A stretch of DNA of 64,000 bases from Polyodon spathula. Lineage: Eukaryota; Chordata; Actinopteri; Acipenseriformes; Polyodontidae. Shown here piece by piece: positions 1 through 17,095 of the stretch. The notes under the pieces were generated by a model. The model made no database searches. It had not been told where the DNA came from and was given only the letters and a program-made list of their open reading frames with translations. The position numbers were made by a program, and so were the translations under genes. The stretch is from NCBI RefSeq assembly GCF_017654505.1, contig NC_054571.1, forward strand, positions 3,415,119 to 3,479,118. The letters run 5' to 3'. Position 1 is the stretch's first letter. Every line of letters begins with the position of its first letter.

Positions 1-4930
<4,930 letters not shown>

Positions 4931-4963
4931 TTAATAGAGGACAGACGCAAACCTTAAAGAGTG

Positions 4964-5456
4964 AGTAGTGGGGTTCCGAAAATATAGCGTTACACATCCC
5001 CATGTGTTGCTACACCTGGTTAAATAACGCACCATTTTTCTTTTCATTTTTCATCCTGACAACTTTTTACACTTATAACTTTAAAGTCTGTTTCAAAGCT
5101 CCGCTTCAAAACGTCCGCTGTAGAGCACTGATAGTGTCAGGATTACTGCCCACATTGTCAAACAGGTAACACAGCGATAACGATCCATGATGTGCTACAG
5201 AACAGAAAAGCCGGAGCACTTGCTTTTATTTATTTATTTTAATCGCTTTTCCTGCAGTGATTTAGAGGGCAGATCTCAAACCCCAGTGCACCAGAGGACA
5301 CATTCTGAAAAGAGCTTTGAAACAGACTTTAAAGTTTAAGTGTAAAACGTTGTCAGGAGGTTAACAATGAAAAGAAAATTTACAGGTACATTATTTAAAC
5401 AGCTGTAGCAACACGTGGGGATGTATAACACTATATTTTTTTGGAACCCTGCTACT
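4964..5456. mobile_element. MITE with terminal inverted repeats of about 140 bp
   Basis: The left arm AGTAGTGGGGTTCC running to about 5105 is matched in reverse complement by the right arm from about 5310 to GGAACCCTGCTACT. Shared blocks include CATCCCCA, GTTGCTACA, TTTTCTTTTCAT and ACTTTAAAGTCTGTTTC. There is no coding potential. It lies about 65 bp upstream of a VCP exon. The superfamily is not clear from the ends. Confidence 0.75.
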
Positions 5457-5889
5457 TTTTTGAACTATTTAATGAACTGCTGTGTTTGATTCACAAGTGA
5501 GAGAAACAAACACAGCCCTCCATGTACGTTACTGGAGTATATAACAAGAACAGTGTCAACAAAGACAGTATTTTTGAACCTAAATAAAACAACTGAATTT
5601 GTTAGTTTGCTTAACAACACTGCTAATTTGGAACAGTGCTATTCGCACAGTTGGAGTTGTGCAATTGCCAGTCAGTAAATAAAGTGATTCACTCTATAGC
5701 ATTGAATATGAACAAATGTAGATCTTTCAATAGCTGTTGCTGTATTCAACTAAGATTCACATTGTAAAGGACTAATAACAAAGGGTTAATCCATTACAAG
5801 GGGATGTGTTTTTTTTACTGTATATCATGTATTATGCATTTCTCTGTAATGATTCACGGGAATCACACATTTCTCAAATTATAAATTTC
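5457..5889. other. AT-rich non-coding stretch
   Basis: I see no gene or clear repeat here. It is AT-rich and lies between the MITE and a Tc1-like element; the eroded outer end of that element may extend into its last part. Confidence 0.5.
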
Positions 5890-6914
5890 CCCAAAAAATG
5901 TGTCACAATTATTGGCACCCTTGTTTTCAGTACTTTGTGCACCCTCCCCTTGCAAGGATAATGGCACTAAGCCTTTTTCTATAATTTTTTATGAGATTGG
6001 AAAACACATTGGAAGGGATCTTAGACCATTCCTCCATACAGAATCTTTCCAGATCCTCGATATCCACCATCGCTGGTGTGCGTGGCCAAAGAGCTCTATT
6101 TTCGACCCATCTGAACATAGCATAATGTTCCAATCCAAATACCAATGCCATTTAACAAACTCCAGGCGCTTACATTTGTTGGTTGCTCTCAATAAAGGCT
6201 TTTTTTCTGGCAACCCTTCCAAATAGTCTATTGGCATGGAGGTGACATCTAACTGTAGATTTGGAGACTTCAAGATGCAACCAAGTTCTGTGACACTCCA
6301 ACTGTGGCCCTTTGGATTCTTCTTTGCCTCTCAAACCATCTTCCTCACAGTGCGTGGGGGCAAGATGTGCTTGCGTCCTCTACCAGGCAGATTTAGCACT
6401 TTTCCACTGGTCTTGAACTTCTTAATTATTGCCCTAATAGTGGTAAGTGGTATGTTTAGGTTTTTAGCTATTTTTTTGTACCCATTGCCTGATTTATGAA
6501 GGCCAATAACCATTTGTCTTTTTTCATTTGTGAGTTCTTTGCCTTTCCCCATGGTGATGGATGGCAAATGGATTTTACATGCGTGCTACCTTATTTTTAT
6601 ACCCCAGTGAAACAGGAAGCCATGGAAGGCCACAATACAGTTCCTTAAGACTGAGATGTACTTAAAAAGTAGAATGTTAATGCAGATTTAATTTGGTTTG
6701 ATTTATAAGAATCTTTAGGGGTGCCAATAATTTTGACACCTATCTTTTTGAGAAAAAAAATAAAATAAATGTTAAAAATAAATGTTTTCTCTGAGCAATT
6801 GTATTAGTATAATAGAATATAGTTTTCCCATAGCCTCATCACCCGTGTTGTTTGTTTTATACAGCCTTTTTTGTTCATCTTTATCAAGGGTGCCAATAAT
6901 TCTGGAGGTGACTG
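5890..6914 (-). mobile_element. Decayed Tc1-like DNA transposon
   Basis: ATTATTGGCACCCTTG at the left is matched in reverse complement at about 6718 and again at 6886-6914, the inverted/direct repeat layout of Tc1-like ends. The right end abuts a TA. On the minus strand, 6331-6567 encodes an N-terminal helix-turn-helix starting MGKGKELTNEKRQMV with IPLTTIRAIIKKF. Positions 5930-6270 hold scraps of the catalytic domain, such as KIELFGHA. The middle of the transposase is missing, so the copy is inactive. Confidence 0.85.
6331..6567 (-). pseudogene. Tc1-like transposase N-terminal fragment (paired-like HTH)
   Basis: It starts at an ATG with MGKGKELTNEKRQM and contains the second-helix motif NIPLTTIRAIIKKFKTSG followed by a GRGRKH segment, as in Tc1 transposase DNA-binding domains. 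The reading frame then breaks and most of the DDE domain is absent, so no working transposase is encoded. Confidence 0.8.
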
Positions 6915-7198
6915 TACATCAAGCAAGTTTGATGTGAACTTGGATGTAAAATAATGTATTCAATACATTAAAGAAAAACGTTAATTGTCCCATTAAAACA
7001 TTGAAAGCGGCACTACTGCAAGTTGTCCAGGGTGAGTCAGGTTCTCATTTCCGATCATTGTTAAGGATATAGTAAGTCCTGTGAAGGGTCTATCGTATTA
7101 CGAGAGAAGGCCCTTCGATACATATCTAAGCTCGCCCTAGTAGCTGATTGAGCTCACAACTTTGTTAAATTGAGTCTTACAGGAGCCAGGTGATTCAG

Positions 7199-7910
7199 CA
7201 TCAACATGGCTAGGTAACCCCTTCCATCCCCTCACCACTCTCTGTGTGAAGAAGAGTCTCCTTCAGCAACATGACTAGGTAACCCATTCCATCCCCTCAC
7301 CACTCTCTGTGTGAAGAAGAGTCTCCTTCAGCAACATGACTAGGTAACCCATTCCATCCCCTCACCACTCTCTGTGTGAAGAAGAGTCTCCTTCAGCAAC
7401 ATGGCTAGGTAACCCATTCCATCCCCTCACCACTCTCTGTGTGAAGAAGAGTCTCCTTCAGCAACATGACTAGGTAACCCATTCCATCCCCTCCCCACTC
7501 TCTGTGTGAAGAAGAGTCTCCTTCAGCAACATGACTAGGTAACCCATTCCATCCCCTCCCCACTCTCTGTGTGAAGAAGAGTCTCCTTCAGCAACATGAC
7601 TAGGTAACCCATTCCATCCCCTCACCACTCTCTGTGTGAAGAAGAGTCTCCTTCAGCAACATGACTAGGTAACCCATTCCATCCCCTCACCACTCTCTGT
7701 GTGAAGAAGAGTCTCCTTCAGCAACATGACTAGGTAACCCATTCCATCCCCTCACCACTCTCTGTGTGAAGAAGAGTCTCCTTCAGCAACATGACTAGGT
7801 AACCCATTCCCTCCCCTCCCCACTCTCTGTGTGAAGAAGAGTCTCTTCAGCAACATGACTAGGTAACCCATTCCATCCCCTCCCCACTCTTTGTGTGAAG
7901 AAGAGTTTGC
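7199..7910 (+). repeat. 65-bp minisatellite, about 11 copies
   Basis: Each unit starts CTCCTTCAGCAACATGACTA and ends GTGTGAAGAAGAGT, with GGTAACCCATTCCATCCCCT between. Units are nearly identical, with A/C and G/A variants, which implies recent expansion. The unit is a piece of the surrounding LINE-like repeat. Confidence 0.95.
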
Positions 7911-8067
7911 TTCCCTCAGTCCATCTTAATTTCCAAGTTAATTTCCAATTGTGTCCTCTGGTCCTGGTTTATGCAGTGCTGAAGTATTGGTAAAGGTTAA
8001 CTGTAAACTACTTTAAAAATGTTAAAGACTCTAATCAAGTCTCTCCTAATTCTTCTTTGTTCTAGGC

Positions 8068-8240
8068 CAGGGGTGTCCAATCACGGTCCTGGAGGCCCAT
8101 TCCACTCCAGGTTTAACAGCTACAATGAGACAATGAACTACTTCAGGGTCTGGATGGAGGTTTAATTTGTTCAATTAAACAATTTAGAACAGGGCTGGAA
8201 CAAACACCAGAAATGGAAAGGAAAACTTTGGCCACCCCTG
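8068..8240. mobile_element. hAT-type MITE, 173 bp, with 8-bp target duplication
   Basis: The ends are CAGGGGTGTCCAA and, reading inward from the other side, CAGGGGTGGCCAA, the classic hAT terminal inverted repeat. It is flanked by TTCTAGGC and TTCTAAGC, an 8-bp duplication with one mismatch. There is no coding capacity. It inserted into the LINE-like repeat, so it is younger than that repeat. Confidence 0.88.
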
Positions 8241-8430
8241 TTCTAAGCTAAATACATTCAGTTCCTTCAACATATCTTCTTTCCTTTAAGCCCTGGGATT
8301 AGCCAGATTGCTCTTTGGACTCTGTCCACGGCCACAATGTCCTTTTGGTGCTGAGGTGACCCGAACTGTCCACAGTCCTCTAAGTGTGGTCTCACTAGTG
8401 CACTATACAACCTCATCTCTTATACAATAA

Positions 8431-9185
8431 GAGACACCCTACACACAGCACATTGACTTATAGTATGACACCACAGAAGCCTGGCATCATTAGCATTCAG
8501 AAGACAATGGCAGTAAATAACAGTATTCTTTTGCAGTTTCCCACTAAACAGTTGGCTGCCTGTGTGCTGTCTGTCTGTGTGAGAAGCCAGTGCTCTTTGC
8601 TCACAGTAAGCAGAGCCCTTGTGTCAGCTATATTCAGCTGCGCACATCACATGGAGTAACAGGAGCTGACAGGCATGTATGTGTGGGCGAGAGTCCTCAG
8701 CTCCAAGGTCTAAGTGCTGTAATGAACACGAGAAACCAACAGTCTTCACCATTACAGTGCAGGCTGCACCTTCTGTCAATTCTATACAGGCTTTTTTGGT
8801 TTATCAAGTCATACAGATGATCGGGGGAGCTGTTAGAGCCATGCCATCCAACACTATTCAGTCAGCTGTGCAGCTGTAGTAAATCAATGAGATTTAAACT
8901 AGGTTTAGCTTACTAGACATAGCAGCAGATACTTTAAAAAAAAAGAGACATATCCATTAAATGCTCCATAGAAATGCTAAAAGAAAATCTATTTATTATT
9001 TTAGTGTTTCTAAAAATAAAAAAATAAAGCTAGTGACGGGGCTAAACAACCTGAACAGGACACAGCTTCAATATGTGTTTAAAACATTAGCGACTGCATT
9101 TATTTTTTTTTATTTGGTCGTCGCCAGCTATTATTATTATTTCCTCCCCAGTTTAGTCGTGTCTAATTATTTTTAGGCTCAGCTC
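8431..9185. other. No gene seen
   Basis: Only short ORFs without recognisable motifs occur. The last part holds short AT-rich runs. I see no conserved exon or RNA gene. Confidence 0.5.
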
Positions 9186-9578
9186 ACCGCTACCACCCCT
9201 GCGCTGACTCGGGAGGGGCAAAGACGTACACACGCTGTCCTCTGAAGCGTGTGCCGTCAGCCGCCAGCATCTTTACACACTGCAGACTCACCATGGAGCC
9301 ACCCAGAGCTACGGGGTCAGAGGACAACACAGCTCTGGGCAGCTAACACAGGCGCCCGGCCAGACCACAGGGGTCACTGGTGCGTGGCGAGCTGAGGACA
9401 CCCTGGCCAACCTAGCCCTCCCTCCCCGGGTGGCGCTCCGCCAATTGTGCGCCACCCCCTAGGAACCCCTGGTCACGGTCGGCAGTGACATAGCCTAGAT
9501 TTGAACTTGCGATCTCCAGGCTATAGGGCACATCCGCGCGGAGTGCCTTTACTGGATGTGGCACTCTGAGCCCCCCAT
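9186..9578 (+). repeat. SINE-like dispersed repeat, near full length
   Basis: A GC-rich island in AT-rich DNA that shares its middle with the fragment at 112-215. Near its end it contains GATTTGAACTTGCGATCTCC, which resembles a tRNA B-box region and so suggests a tRNA-related SINE. I have not assigned it to a named family. Confidence 0.6.
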
Positions 9579-9839
9579 CAACTGCATTTTGACTGGACCT
9601 GATTCAACCCAACACTGGCCCTTGTGGTCTTTTTAAAACCCATTGAGGGGCTCTTCTTAAAGAGGAGCTCAGTAAATCCATGCAGGGCTCAAAGGTCAGC
9701 CCCGCGATACAACATGCAATGCAGATTTCCAGTCACAGTGAATGTTCATGTGACACAGTTAGTCTGAATCAATACTTTAGTGCAGCACAGAAACCAGGAC
9801 CAGGGAACAGACAGTCTGAAATTAAGTGGAGACAGAGTT

Positions 9840-10025
9840 AACATAGAGGGAAGGAGACACTTCTTCACATAGAGAGTGGTGAGGGTATGGAATGGGCTAC
9901 CTAGCCATGTAGTTGAATCACTGGGGTCCTTTGAGACCCAACATGACAAAGTTCTGAGATGGATTAGAGTTCCGATGGGTCGAATGGCCTCCTCTTGTTC
10001 GTTGAAATAATAAATGATGAACATC
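9840..10025 (-). repeat. CR1-like LINE-derived fragment, reverse orientation
   Basis: GGTGAGGGTATGGAATGGGC and the nearby GAATGGCCTCCTCTTGTTCG match the reverse complement of the start of the copies at 7100 and 62945. It is a short non-coding fragment of that family. Confidence 0.6.
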
Positions 10026-11455
10026 AATTAAAGCCGAGTAAAAGTAAGCTGAGAACATAAAGTAGCAAGTGTATCTTTACAGAGGGAGTTGGAAGATCCT
10101 AGCAGGTGAGTGTTACATCTAAAACACCAGGAACACCTGAAAAAAAAAAACACATTTCTGTCCTATTACACTGCAAGAACAGACAGCCCTGACTGGAAAT
10201 TAAACAACAACAAAACAGACCAGTTCCTAAAAACAAACACATAGTTATTAAACTGAAGTGTTAACCAAAGAACTGGCTAAATTAAGGACTTATATATAAA
10301 TTATATTGCATTAACCTGTTATGAGAACCCACAGTGTTAATGCCACATTGTGTTGGTATGGACAGGCCTTATTGCTGTACTTTTACTGACCTTCATCGTA
10401 ACACTGGGCCATACTCACTCAACTTTAATACTTTAAAGAATGCTTTGTTAAGAACTTTCTTAAAAGTTCATTTTGATTTATCAAATCAAGTTTGCAGTGT
10501 ATGAAAGTTCTTTCAAACTGGTTTGAGAGGGGTTCTTTTTTTAAAGCGCTGTAACTTGAGAGAATGTTTATAACACTAAAAAAAAAAAAAAAAAAAAAAA
10601 ACAGAGACCTTAAAATAAACTGACCTTAAAAACAATCTTTGGATAGACCAGATTGTCTGAAGTAATAGCCATCATACCTGGATTCTAGTTTGCTAATACA
10701 GTCAAAGCAGCTTACCATCACCTTTCACTTATTATCACAATACTGAAATGTCCCAGACAAAATATAATGGGGACAACAATAACAATGATGTCCACTCTAC
10801 TTATCACTTTTGGAAATAAACGCTAGGATTAGAAGGTTTACCATTAGCTGCTGTGCCGTTCTGCAATGCTCTGGCATATGAAGTAGCGCAGAATACACAA
10901 CACTGCAGTATCTATCCAGCTTTCTGGTGCTTTTAATTACAACACTGTGTTGATTAATGCACACTGCTGTAATCAGCACAGTGCCAGGCTAGTACTGTGC
11001 TTTTGAGTTTTGCTGCTAAGCAGGCCTTCGTATTGACACTTGTTTTTTTATGCTTATTTTGACAGCAAAAGAAAAGAAAGAAATTACAGCGACACATTGT
11101 CTTTGTATTCCTTTGTTACACAACTTTTTTGTAATATATAAAAGCTGATCCTATCTGACAGGACACGGAAGCGCTTGGTTGGCAGCTGCTTCCACACTAT
11201 ACTAATAACTGATGTTTCTCAGAAAAAGGGTTCAAAACAGAAAGTTGCAATTTAACAAAGAAAATGATATTAGAATGTTAGTACAAAATAACACTAACAA
11301 CAGCTAACAACACAGACAGTTTGAGGGAAAGGCATCCATTCAAATGGATAACTGTTAATTGTTTAAAATATATTTACTTGTCATAGCTATGTACAATAAA
11401 CCAGCTAGAATACAGGTAAAAAAAAAAAAAAACATTTACATATTTACATGCAGTA
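10026..11455. other. AT-rich non-coding stretch
   Basis: A poly-A run lies near 10580-10600. I see no ORF with recognisable motifs, no exon with matching splice sites and no RNA gene. Confidence 0.5.
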
Positions 11456-11464
11456 CATATATAT

Positions 11465-11529
<65 letters not shown>
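11456..11529. repeat. (AT)n microsatellite
   Basis: An almost pure AT dinucleotide tract of about 70 bp. Confidence 0.97.
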
Positions 11530-11532
<3 letters not shown>

Positions 11533-11750
11533 TTGGTATTTGTCATCAATAGCATATATAACATTCTAATAATATTTAACATATAATTTAAATATTTCAG
11601 TTTTTATACTTCATGTTTTGTTGTGGTACAACATAAAGCCGAGTTGGTACTCACTCTCCCCCTGTCGCTGGCATGTCGGTCCGGTTACTCTAATTTAATG
11701 TGTAATGTTTAAAGTCCTATTGTGAACAGTACGGTTTGTGTGTCGCAGCT

Positions 11751-12490
11751 GGTTTGTTTCGCCCGTGTGTTTGTGTGTCTGGTTTGTTTCGCCCGTGTGT
11801 TTGTGTGTCTGGTTTGTTTCGCCCGTGTGTTTGTGTGTCTGGTTTGTTTCGCCCGTGTGTTTGTGTGTCTGGTTTGTTTCGCCCGTGTGTTTGTGTGTCT
11901 GGTTTGTTTCGCCCGTGTGTTTGTGTGTCTGGTTTGTTTCGCCCGTGTGTTTGTGTGTCTGGTTTGTTTCGCCCGTGTGTTTGTGTGTCTGGTTTGTTTC
12001 GCCCGTGTGTTTGTGTGTCTGGTTTGTTTCGCCCGTGTGTTTGTGTGTCTGGTTTGTTTCGCCCGTGTGTTTGTGTGTCTGGTTTGTTTCGCGCCCGTGT
12101 GTTTGTGTGTCTGGTTTGTTTCGCCCGTGTGTTTGTGTGTCTGGTTTGTTTCGCCCGTGTGTTTGTGTGTCTGCCCGTGTGTTTGTGTGCTGGTTTGTTT
12201 CGCCCGTGTGTTTGTGTGTCTGGTTTGTTTCGCCCGTGTGTTTGTGTGTCTGGTTTGTTTCGCCCGTGTGTTTGTGTGTCTGGTTTGTTTCGCCCGTGTG
12301 TTTGTGTGTCTGGTTTGTTTCGCCCGTGTGTTTGTGTGTCTGGTTTGTTTCGCCCGTGTGTTTGTGTGTCTGGTTTGTTTCGCCCGTGTGTTTGTGTGTC
12401 TGGTTTGTTTCGCCCGTGTGTTTGTGTGTCTGGTTTGTTTCGCCCGTGTGTTTGTGTGTCTGGTTTGTTTTGCCCGTGTGTTTGTGTTGC
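11751..12490 (+). repeat. 30-bp minisatellite, about 25 copies
   Basis: Units begin GGTTTGTTTCGCCCG and continue with a TG-rich tail ending TGTCT. They are almost identical, with two irregular copies near 12092 and 12170. Because 30 is a multiple of three, the array gives long open frames on both strands (for example repeats of HTNTRAKQTR); these are not genes. Confidence 0.97.
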
Positions 12491-14498
12491 TCTGGCGCTG
12501 GCGCCTAGCCCGGTGTCGACCCTGTATTTTCCCCACATCAGCACTGAAATGCTGGACTTGGTCCCAGCACAGGCAATTTGCCCAATTTGCCCGACTGCAG
12601 AGAAACTTCCACCTCTGGCCGTAGTACTGTACCAGTAACATTACTGTGCTGTTTAACATAACAAGTTATGTTATTTCATTGGGAATGTACAACAATAGCT
12701 ATGCAGAACATCCAAATTATTATTATTATTATTATTATTATTACAAAGCAGAGGTTGCATTATAAAAAATAAAATAAAAATCTGTAAACACATTCCACTC
12801 TCAAATAGATTGCCAGTTGGTTATGCCATAAAGGGAAGACAGCAGAAGCGAATGAAGACGACCAACAACCAATACTTTCGGGATATGCCTGCGCAGGTCA
12901 GCTATTTATTTACTGAGCGTTTTATATCAGAGCTGCCCAAGCCCCCTCGGTCCCGCCTACAGAGAGAATAAGCAGTCACTAACCTCTCCAGTTGCGTGGT
13001 TGATTCCTGTGAAAGAGCGCTCACTTTGAGTTTTTCTGCTAATTCCACTGCAATTTATTGCTGGAAAGTCAGCTTGCCACTTCCTGGAATCAGAAACTCT
13101 GTCGCACCTGCTGGGTTTTTGTATACCGTGCTGTGTGTGAATGTTGTTTTTCAAAAATAAAAATACAAATAATACAACATGTATATATGCACGCACACAA
13201 AAGCAAGATAATAATAATGCACAGTCAATTCCAAGGCATACAATATCAATACAAATCACAACAATTAAATCATCTAAGAACCCAATAAAGCACACCATGC
13301 AAAGTGTAAACGTTACAAATGCTTTTACATGGTGTACTAGTAGAGCGTTCAGGGTGACACAGAGGGGAGGTAAATAGCTGCACAGTATCCAGGGCTTGAC
13401 GTTTTCAGGTTTTCTTTTTCCTATGACGTCCCATTAAACTTATTTTGTGCCAATTCTGTTTTCTAATTAAACTCAGAAAACGATGTTAATTCAAAACAAT
13501 GTCACTTGTTTTTACCTTCATGCCTTGCAGAGCCTCATTCTCTTTCTCTTCGTTTTTATTTCACACAAACGTGACAAATTACACGAGTCGCTCGTCGCTG
13601 ATCCTGATTGCATTTGGTTCTTGCAGTCGCCTAGTTTAACCTTGTGCTTTTTGTTACTTTCACTCTTTTAACAGAGCTGTCCGGACAGGTTTTATTTTCA
13701 GTATAAAATACCCATTATACCCAGTTTGTAAGTCATCGTTTTCTCTTTATTAGGTTGCAAAGACCGCTTAACAACAGCTCGTTCATATTCAAAGGGAGGC
13801 AGAGATTTGGAAAATGAAACCCGAACTGTTCAAGCCCTAAGAGTATGCAAGATGTGTCTATGTTAACGGAATAGAAGTACAGGGTAATAAAAAGGCACCT
13901 TCACCACACCGCTGTACCTTCGTCTTACAGCTAGCCGGCCACAGGACATGCAGACGTGCCTTGAATACGTTTAACTCGGCACGTCCCCATGGATTTACAA
14001 ACAGCCAGCTGCGGCTGGAGTGAAAGATATACAGTATATCTGAATTAGGCTCTCACTTTTGTTATAATGAACCGTGGACAATTCACAGCTCTTTTTCTAA
14101 GTACTCCTTTTTGCCCTGTGTATTACAAGTATTTAACATTAACTGTTCAGAAATGACAGTGAATACAGTTTAACTAGGAGCATATTAATTAACATACTAA
14201 ACATTTCCCATAATAATTCTTACATTTACTTTCCCCCTCATTTCTTGTATATAAATAACTGACACCCTGTTTGTACCTTTATATACTAACTGTAAATACA
14301 GAGAAAAACTGAACAAATAGCATAACATTAATCATGCAAGAATTCCACACCACATAGTGGACATCAAGAGCGTAAGGGCAGTGCAAACCTCAAAACCTTT
14401 AGTGTTATTTAAAACAGCTTAAGGCATCCCTTTTCGTATCACAGTATACAGCACATTTCTTCAGTAAAGCAGTCTTTGGTGGAGGATTACTACAATCC
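12491..14498. other. Non-coding stretch up to an assembly gap
   Basis: A short (TTA)n run lies at about 12717-12743. No exon, promoter or RNA gene could be supported. The missing first exon of VCP could lie here, in the following gap or further on, but I did not find it. Confidence 0.5.
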
Positions 14499-14998
14499 NN
14501 NNNNNNNNNNNNNNNNNNNNNNNNNNNNNNNNNNNNNNNNNNNNNNNNNNNNNNNNNNNNNNNNNNNNNNNNNNNNNNNNNNNNNNNNNNNNNNNNNNNN
14601 NNNNNNNNNNNNNNNNNNNNNNNNNNNNNNNNNNNNNNNNNNNNNNNNNNNNNNNNNNNNNNNNNNNNNNNNNNNNNNNNNNNNNNNNNNNNNNNNNNNN
14701 NNNNNNNNNNNNNNNNNNNNNNNNNNNNNNNNNNNNNNNNNNNNNNNNNNNNNNNNNNNNNNNNNNNNNNNNNNNNNNNNNNNNNNNNNNNNNNNNNNNN
14801 NNNNNNNNNNNNNNNNNNNNNNNNNNNNNNNNNNNNNNNNNNNNNNNNNNNNNNNNNNNNNNNNNNNNNNNNNNNNNNNNNNNNNNNNNNNNNNNNNNNN
14901 NNNNNNNNNNNNNNNNNNNNNNNNNNNNNNNNNNNNNNNNNNNNNNNNNNNNNNNNNNNNNNNNNNNNNNNNNNNNNNNNNNNNNNNNNNNNNNNNNN
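14499..14998. other. Assembly gap of exactly 500 N
   Basis: A run of 500 N, probably a scaffold gap of arbitrary size. Open frames reported across it are meaningless. Confidence 0.99.
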
Positions 14999-17095
14999 AA
15001 AAACAAAGCGAACGAGATAAGCGACGGTAATGTAACAGTTAGTCATTAAACAGTTTTAGATACAGTGATGCATTTTTTTAAAATCTGTGATCTTTAGTTG
15101 TTTTTGTGCATTTTCATTTGCAAGTGAACTGTTTCATTGAGGCACAATTGAACACTATATTATGCTATTTTGTATATTGTTAATTCTGTATGCTGGTGGT
15201 GTCTTTTTTGTTTTATATCTATTTCTAAACTGCTTTGCCTTTTATGTTTTATGCAGTTTTGTGCATGGGTAACATTTTTATTTCATTTTGCTGTTGGTTC
15301 GTTAACGGGGAATTTTACATAATGCTACAATACGTACCAGATTTAAATGTATGTACTGTATTACAGTCCACGTGTCCACAGTCATCTCTTTTGGCAAGTG
15401 ATATTTTCAGAATCATATCGTTCTGAATAAAAATGCTATTTCTGTTGAAAATATGGTACTGAACCAACAAAACCAATACAGTACATCTAAATGGAAGCCT
15501 ACTTATTGTAAAACACAATAATTTCAGCTCTGTATTTTTTGACATTTGTGTTCCCTGAAAAAACAGACAAGGATTGGAACGGCACAAAATGAAATAGCCC
15601 GATATGCGCCACACTCTTAACCATCACTTAAGTCAAAATGTTATAGTGTCGGATATGCCGGTGCAGACTGCACTTCGTTTGGGAGATGGCCATGTTATGC
15701 ATGGCTTTTAGCTAGATGGGGATTTTAACCCCACTCATGCTGTAAAACAATAATAATAAACATTTGTGTTTTAAACACCAAACAATACATTTAAACAATA
15801 ATACACAAAATACAAATAAACACAGGGAGCGGGTGAACCCCGTCACACATCTGCAGAGAAACCTGGGGAAGAAAAAACCCGCATACAGCTGTCTAAAAAC
15901 CAAGACTGTAAGGAGAGTCAAGTATGTGTGGATATAAAATGTATGTCTTGCATGTATTTATGTTGTGGGGACAAACAATGTGTTCAATCTTCAAGAGCCG
16001 ATGGTAAAGAAGGTCGTTTTATTCAAGCGGATATCTGGAGAGACAACACGTCCCAGGCAGTCTGCTAATGCTTCTCCGACACGTAATTACAAGGTACAGC
16101 TTTTTATAGTAATGCACAAACAAGACAAAATAGTGTGTGTGTGTGTGTGTGTGCGCAGCAGAACGTATATTCAGCTTAAAAGAAAGCAAAGTATCACAAG
16201 ATGTTCTCGGCTCACAGCCAAAGTGTGACGTCCTTGTAAGGGCCGACTTACCCATCCATATTTCAACAAAGCTTACACAGACACTCGAGCATTTTCATAC
16301 CGTTTAATATTTCTTTTAAATCTTCAATGTGTAACCCATAACTATAAACACGCGATAGTGCTGAATTTAGAACTACTAAAAGAAGCTAAAATTCAATGGC
16401 AAACGTCTATTTTTGAGACATTGAAAACATTTCTAGTTGCAACATTTATTACTGATGTGCTTTTCTTGTAGTATTTCTAAATGTTTGTATGTCTGCAGTT
16501 ATTTCAGATGCAGGGAGATCTGTCTTTACCTTATGTTAGATATAGTAGTTTCCCCACAGTAAATGCACTCCCTTAGAGTGTAATAATGCATGAAGGAATA
16601 CTAAAGCATATGTAAGCATTGTAAAGTCCAGAGAGGTATGTTGAAGCTTTTTATAAAAAATAAATAAAATAAAATCTACACTATGGTAAATGTACAGTGT
16701 GTTTGGGAAAAACGTGAGAAAACAACTGTAACGTGACAGTGGTAAACTTTCATAAGGGTATGTCTGCACAAAACACTTACATTTTAACAGATTTTGTGAA
16801 CCACCTACCAATTCTACCACTTGCCAGTGATAAGACTTAGGATGTGTACACATTTGACTTTTCTACATGTGTGTATGCAAGTCATGATGGGAGCACTTAT
16901 TGTTATTTTCAAAGTAAAAATAAAGTGAAAAAGCAATACAAAGTAGTTCTAGTTTAGTTTTCTCAAAAGCTGTGGTAGGAGAGTTGGTATTGTGCAGCAC
17001 ATTTTGGACAGCTAGGTGGGGGTTGCTGAAGGAAATATAGGATCAGCACCCTGGACAGCAGCTCATGAAACCAAATGGAAACGGGTTTAATCAGG
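14999..17095. other. AT-rich non-coding stretch
   Basis: A short (TG)n run lies near 16133. The segment 16590-16700 shares phrases (GAGAGGTATG, ATGGTAAA) with 62035-62550, which suggests a dispersed repeat. No gene seen. Confidence 0.5.

Larger units (their letters stand above)
7100..8430 (+). repeat. CR1-like LINE-derived dispersed repeat, expanded internally
   Basis: Landmarks such as GATTCAGCATCAACA, TGTGTCCTCTGGTCCTGGTTT and the GGACTCTGTCCA block recur in the same order at 62945-63320. The 5' landmarks recur in reverse complement at 9840-10025. I recognise the pattern as the LINE 3' region common in fish genomes; the assignment to CR1 is from memory. It carries a 65-bp tandem array and a hAT MITE. 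Confidence 0.55.

Noticed and set aside
7199..7910. CRISPR-like array of regular repeats
   Set aside because: Units are contiguous without unique spacers and the DNA is vertebrate. The same holds for the arrays at 11751, 28353, 29905 and 52247.
9186..9578. GC-rich island as the VCP promoter
   Set aside because: The sequence matches another copy at 112-215 and has a tRNA-like block, so it is a dispersed repeat rather than a unique promoter.
11709..12659. Long ORFs rich in HTNTRAKQTR or CLVCFARVFV
   Set aside because: They arise because the 30-bp tandem unit is a multiple of three; no domain, splice or promoter evidence.
14405..15046. ORFs spanning the N run
   Set aside because: They consist of unknown residues across a 500-N gap; the same applies at 60128-60888.
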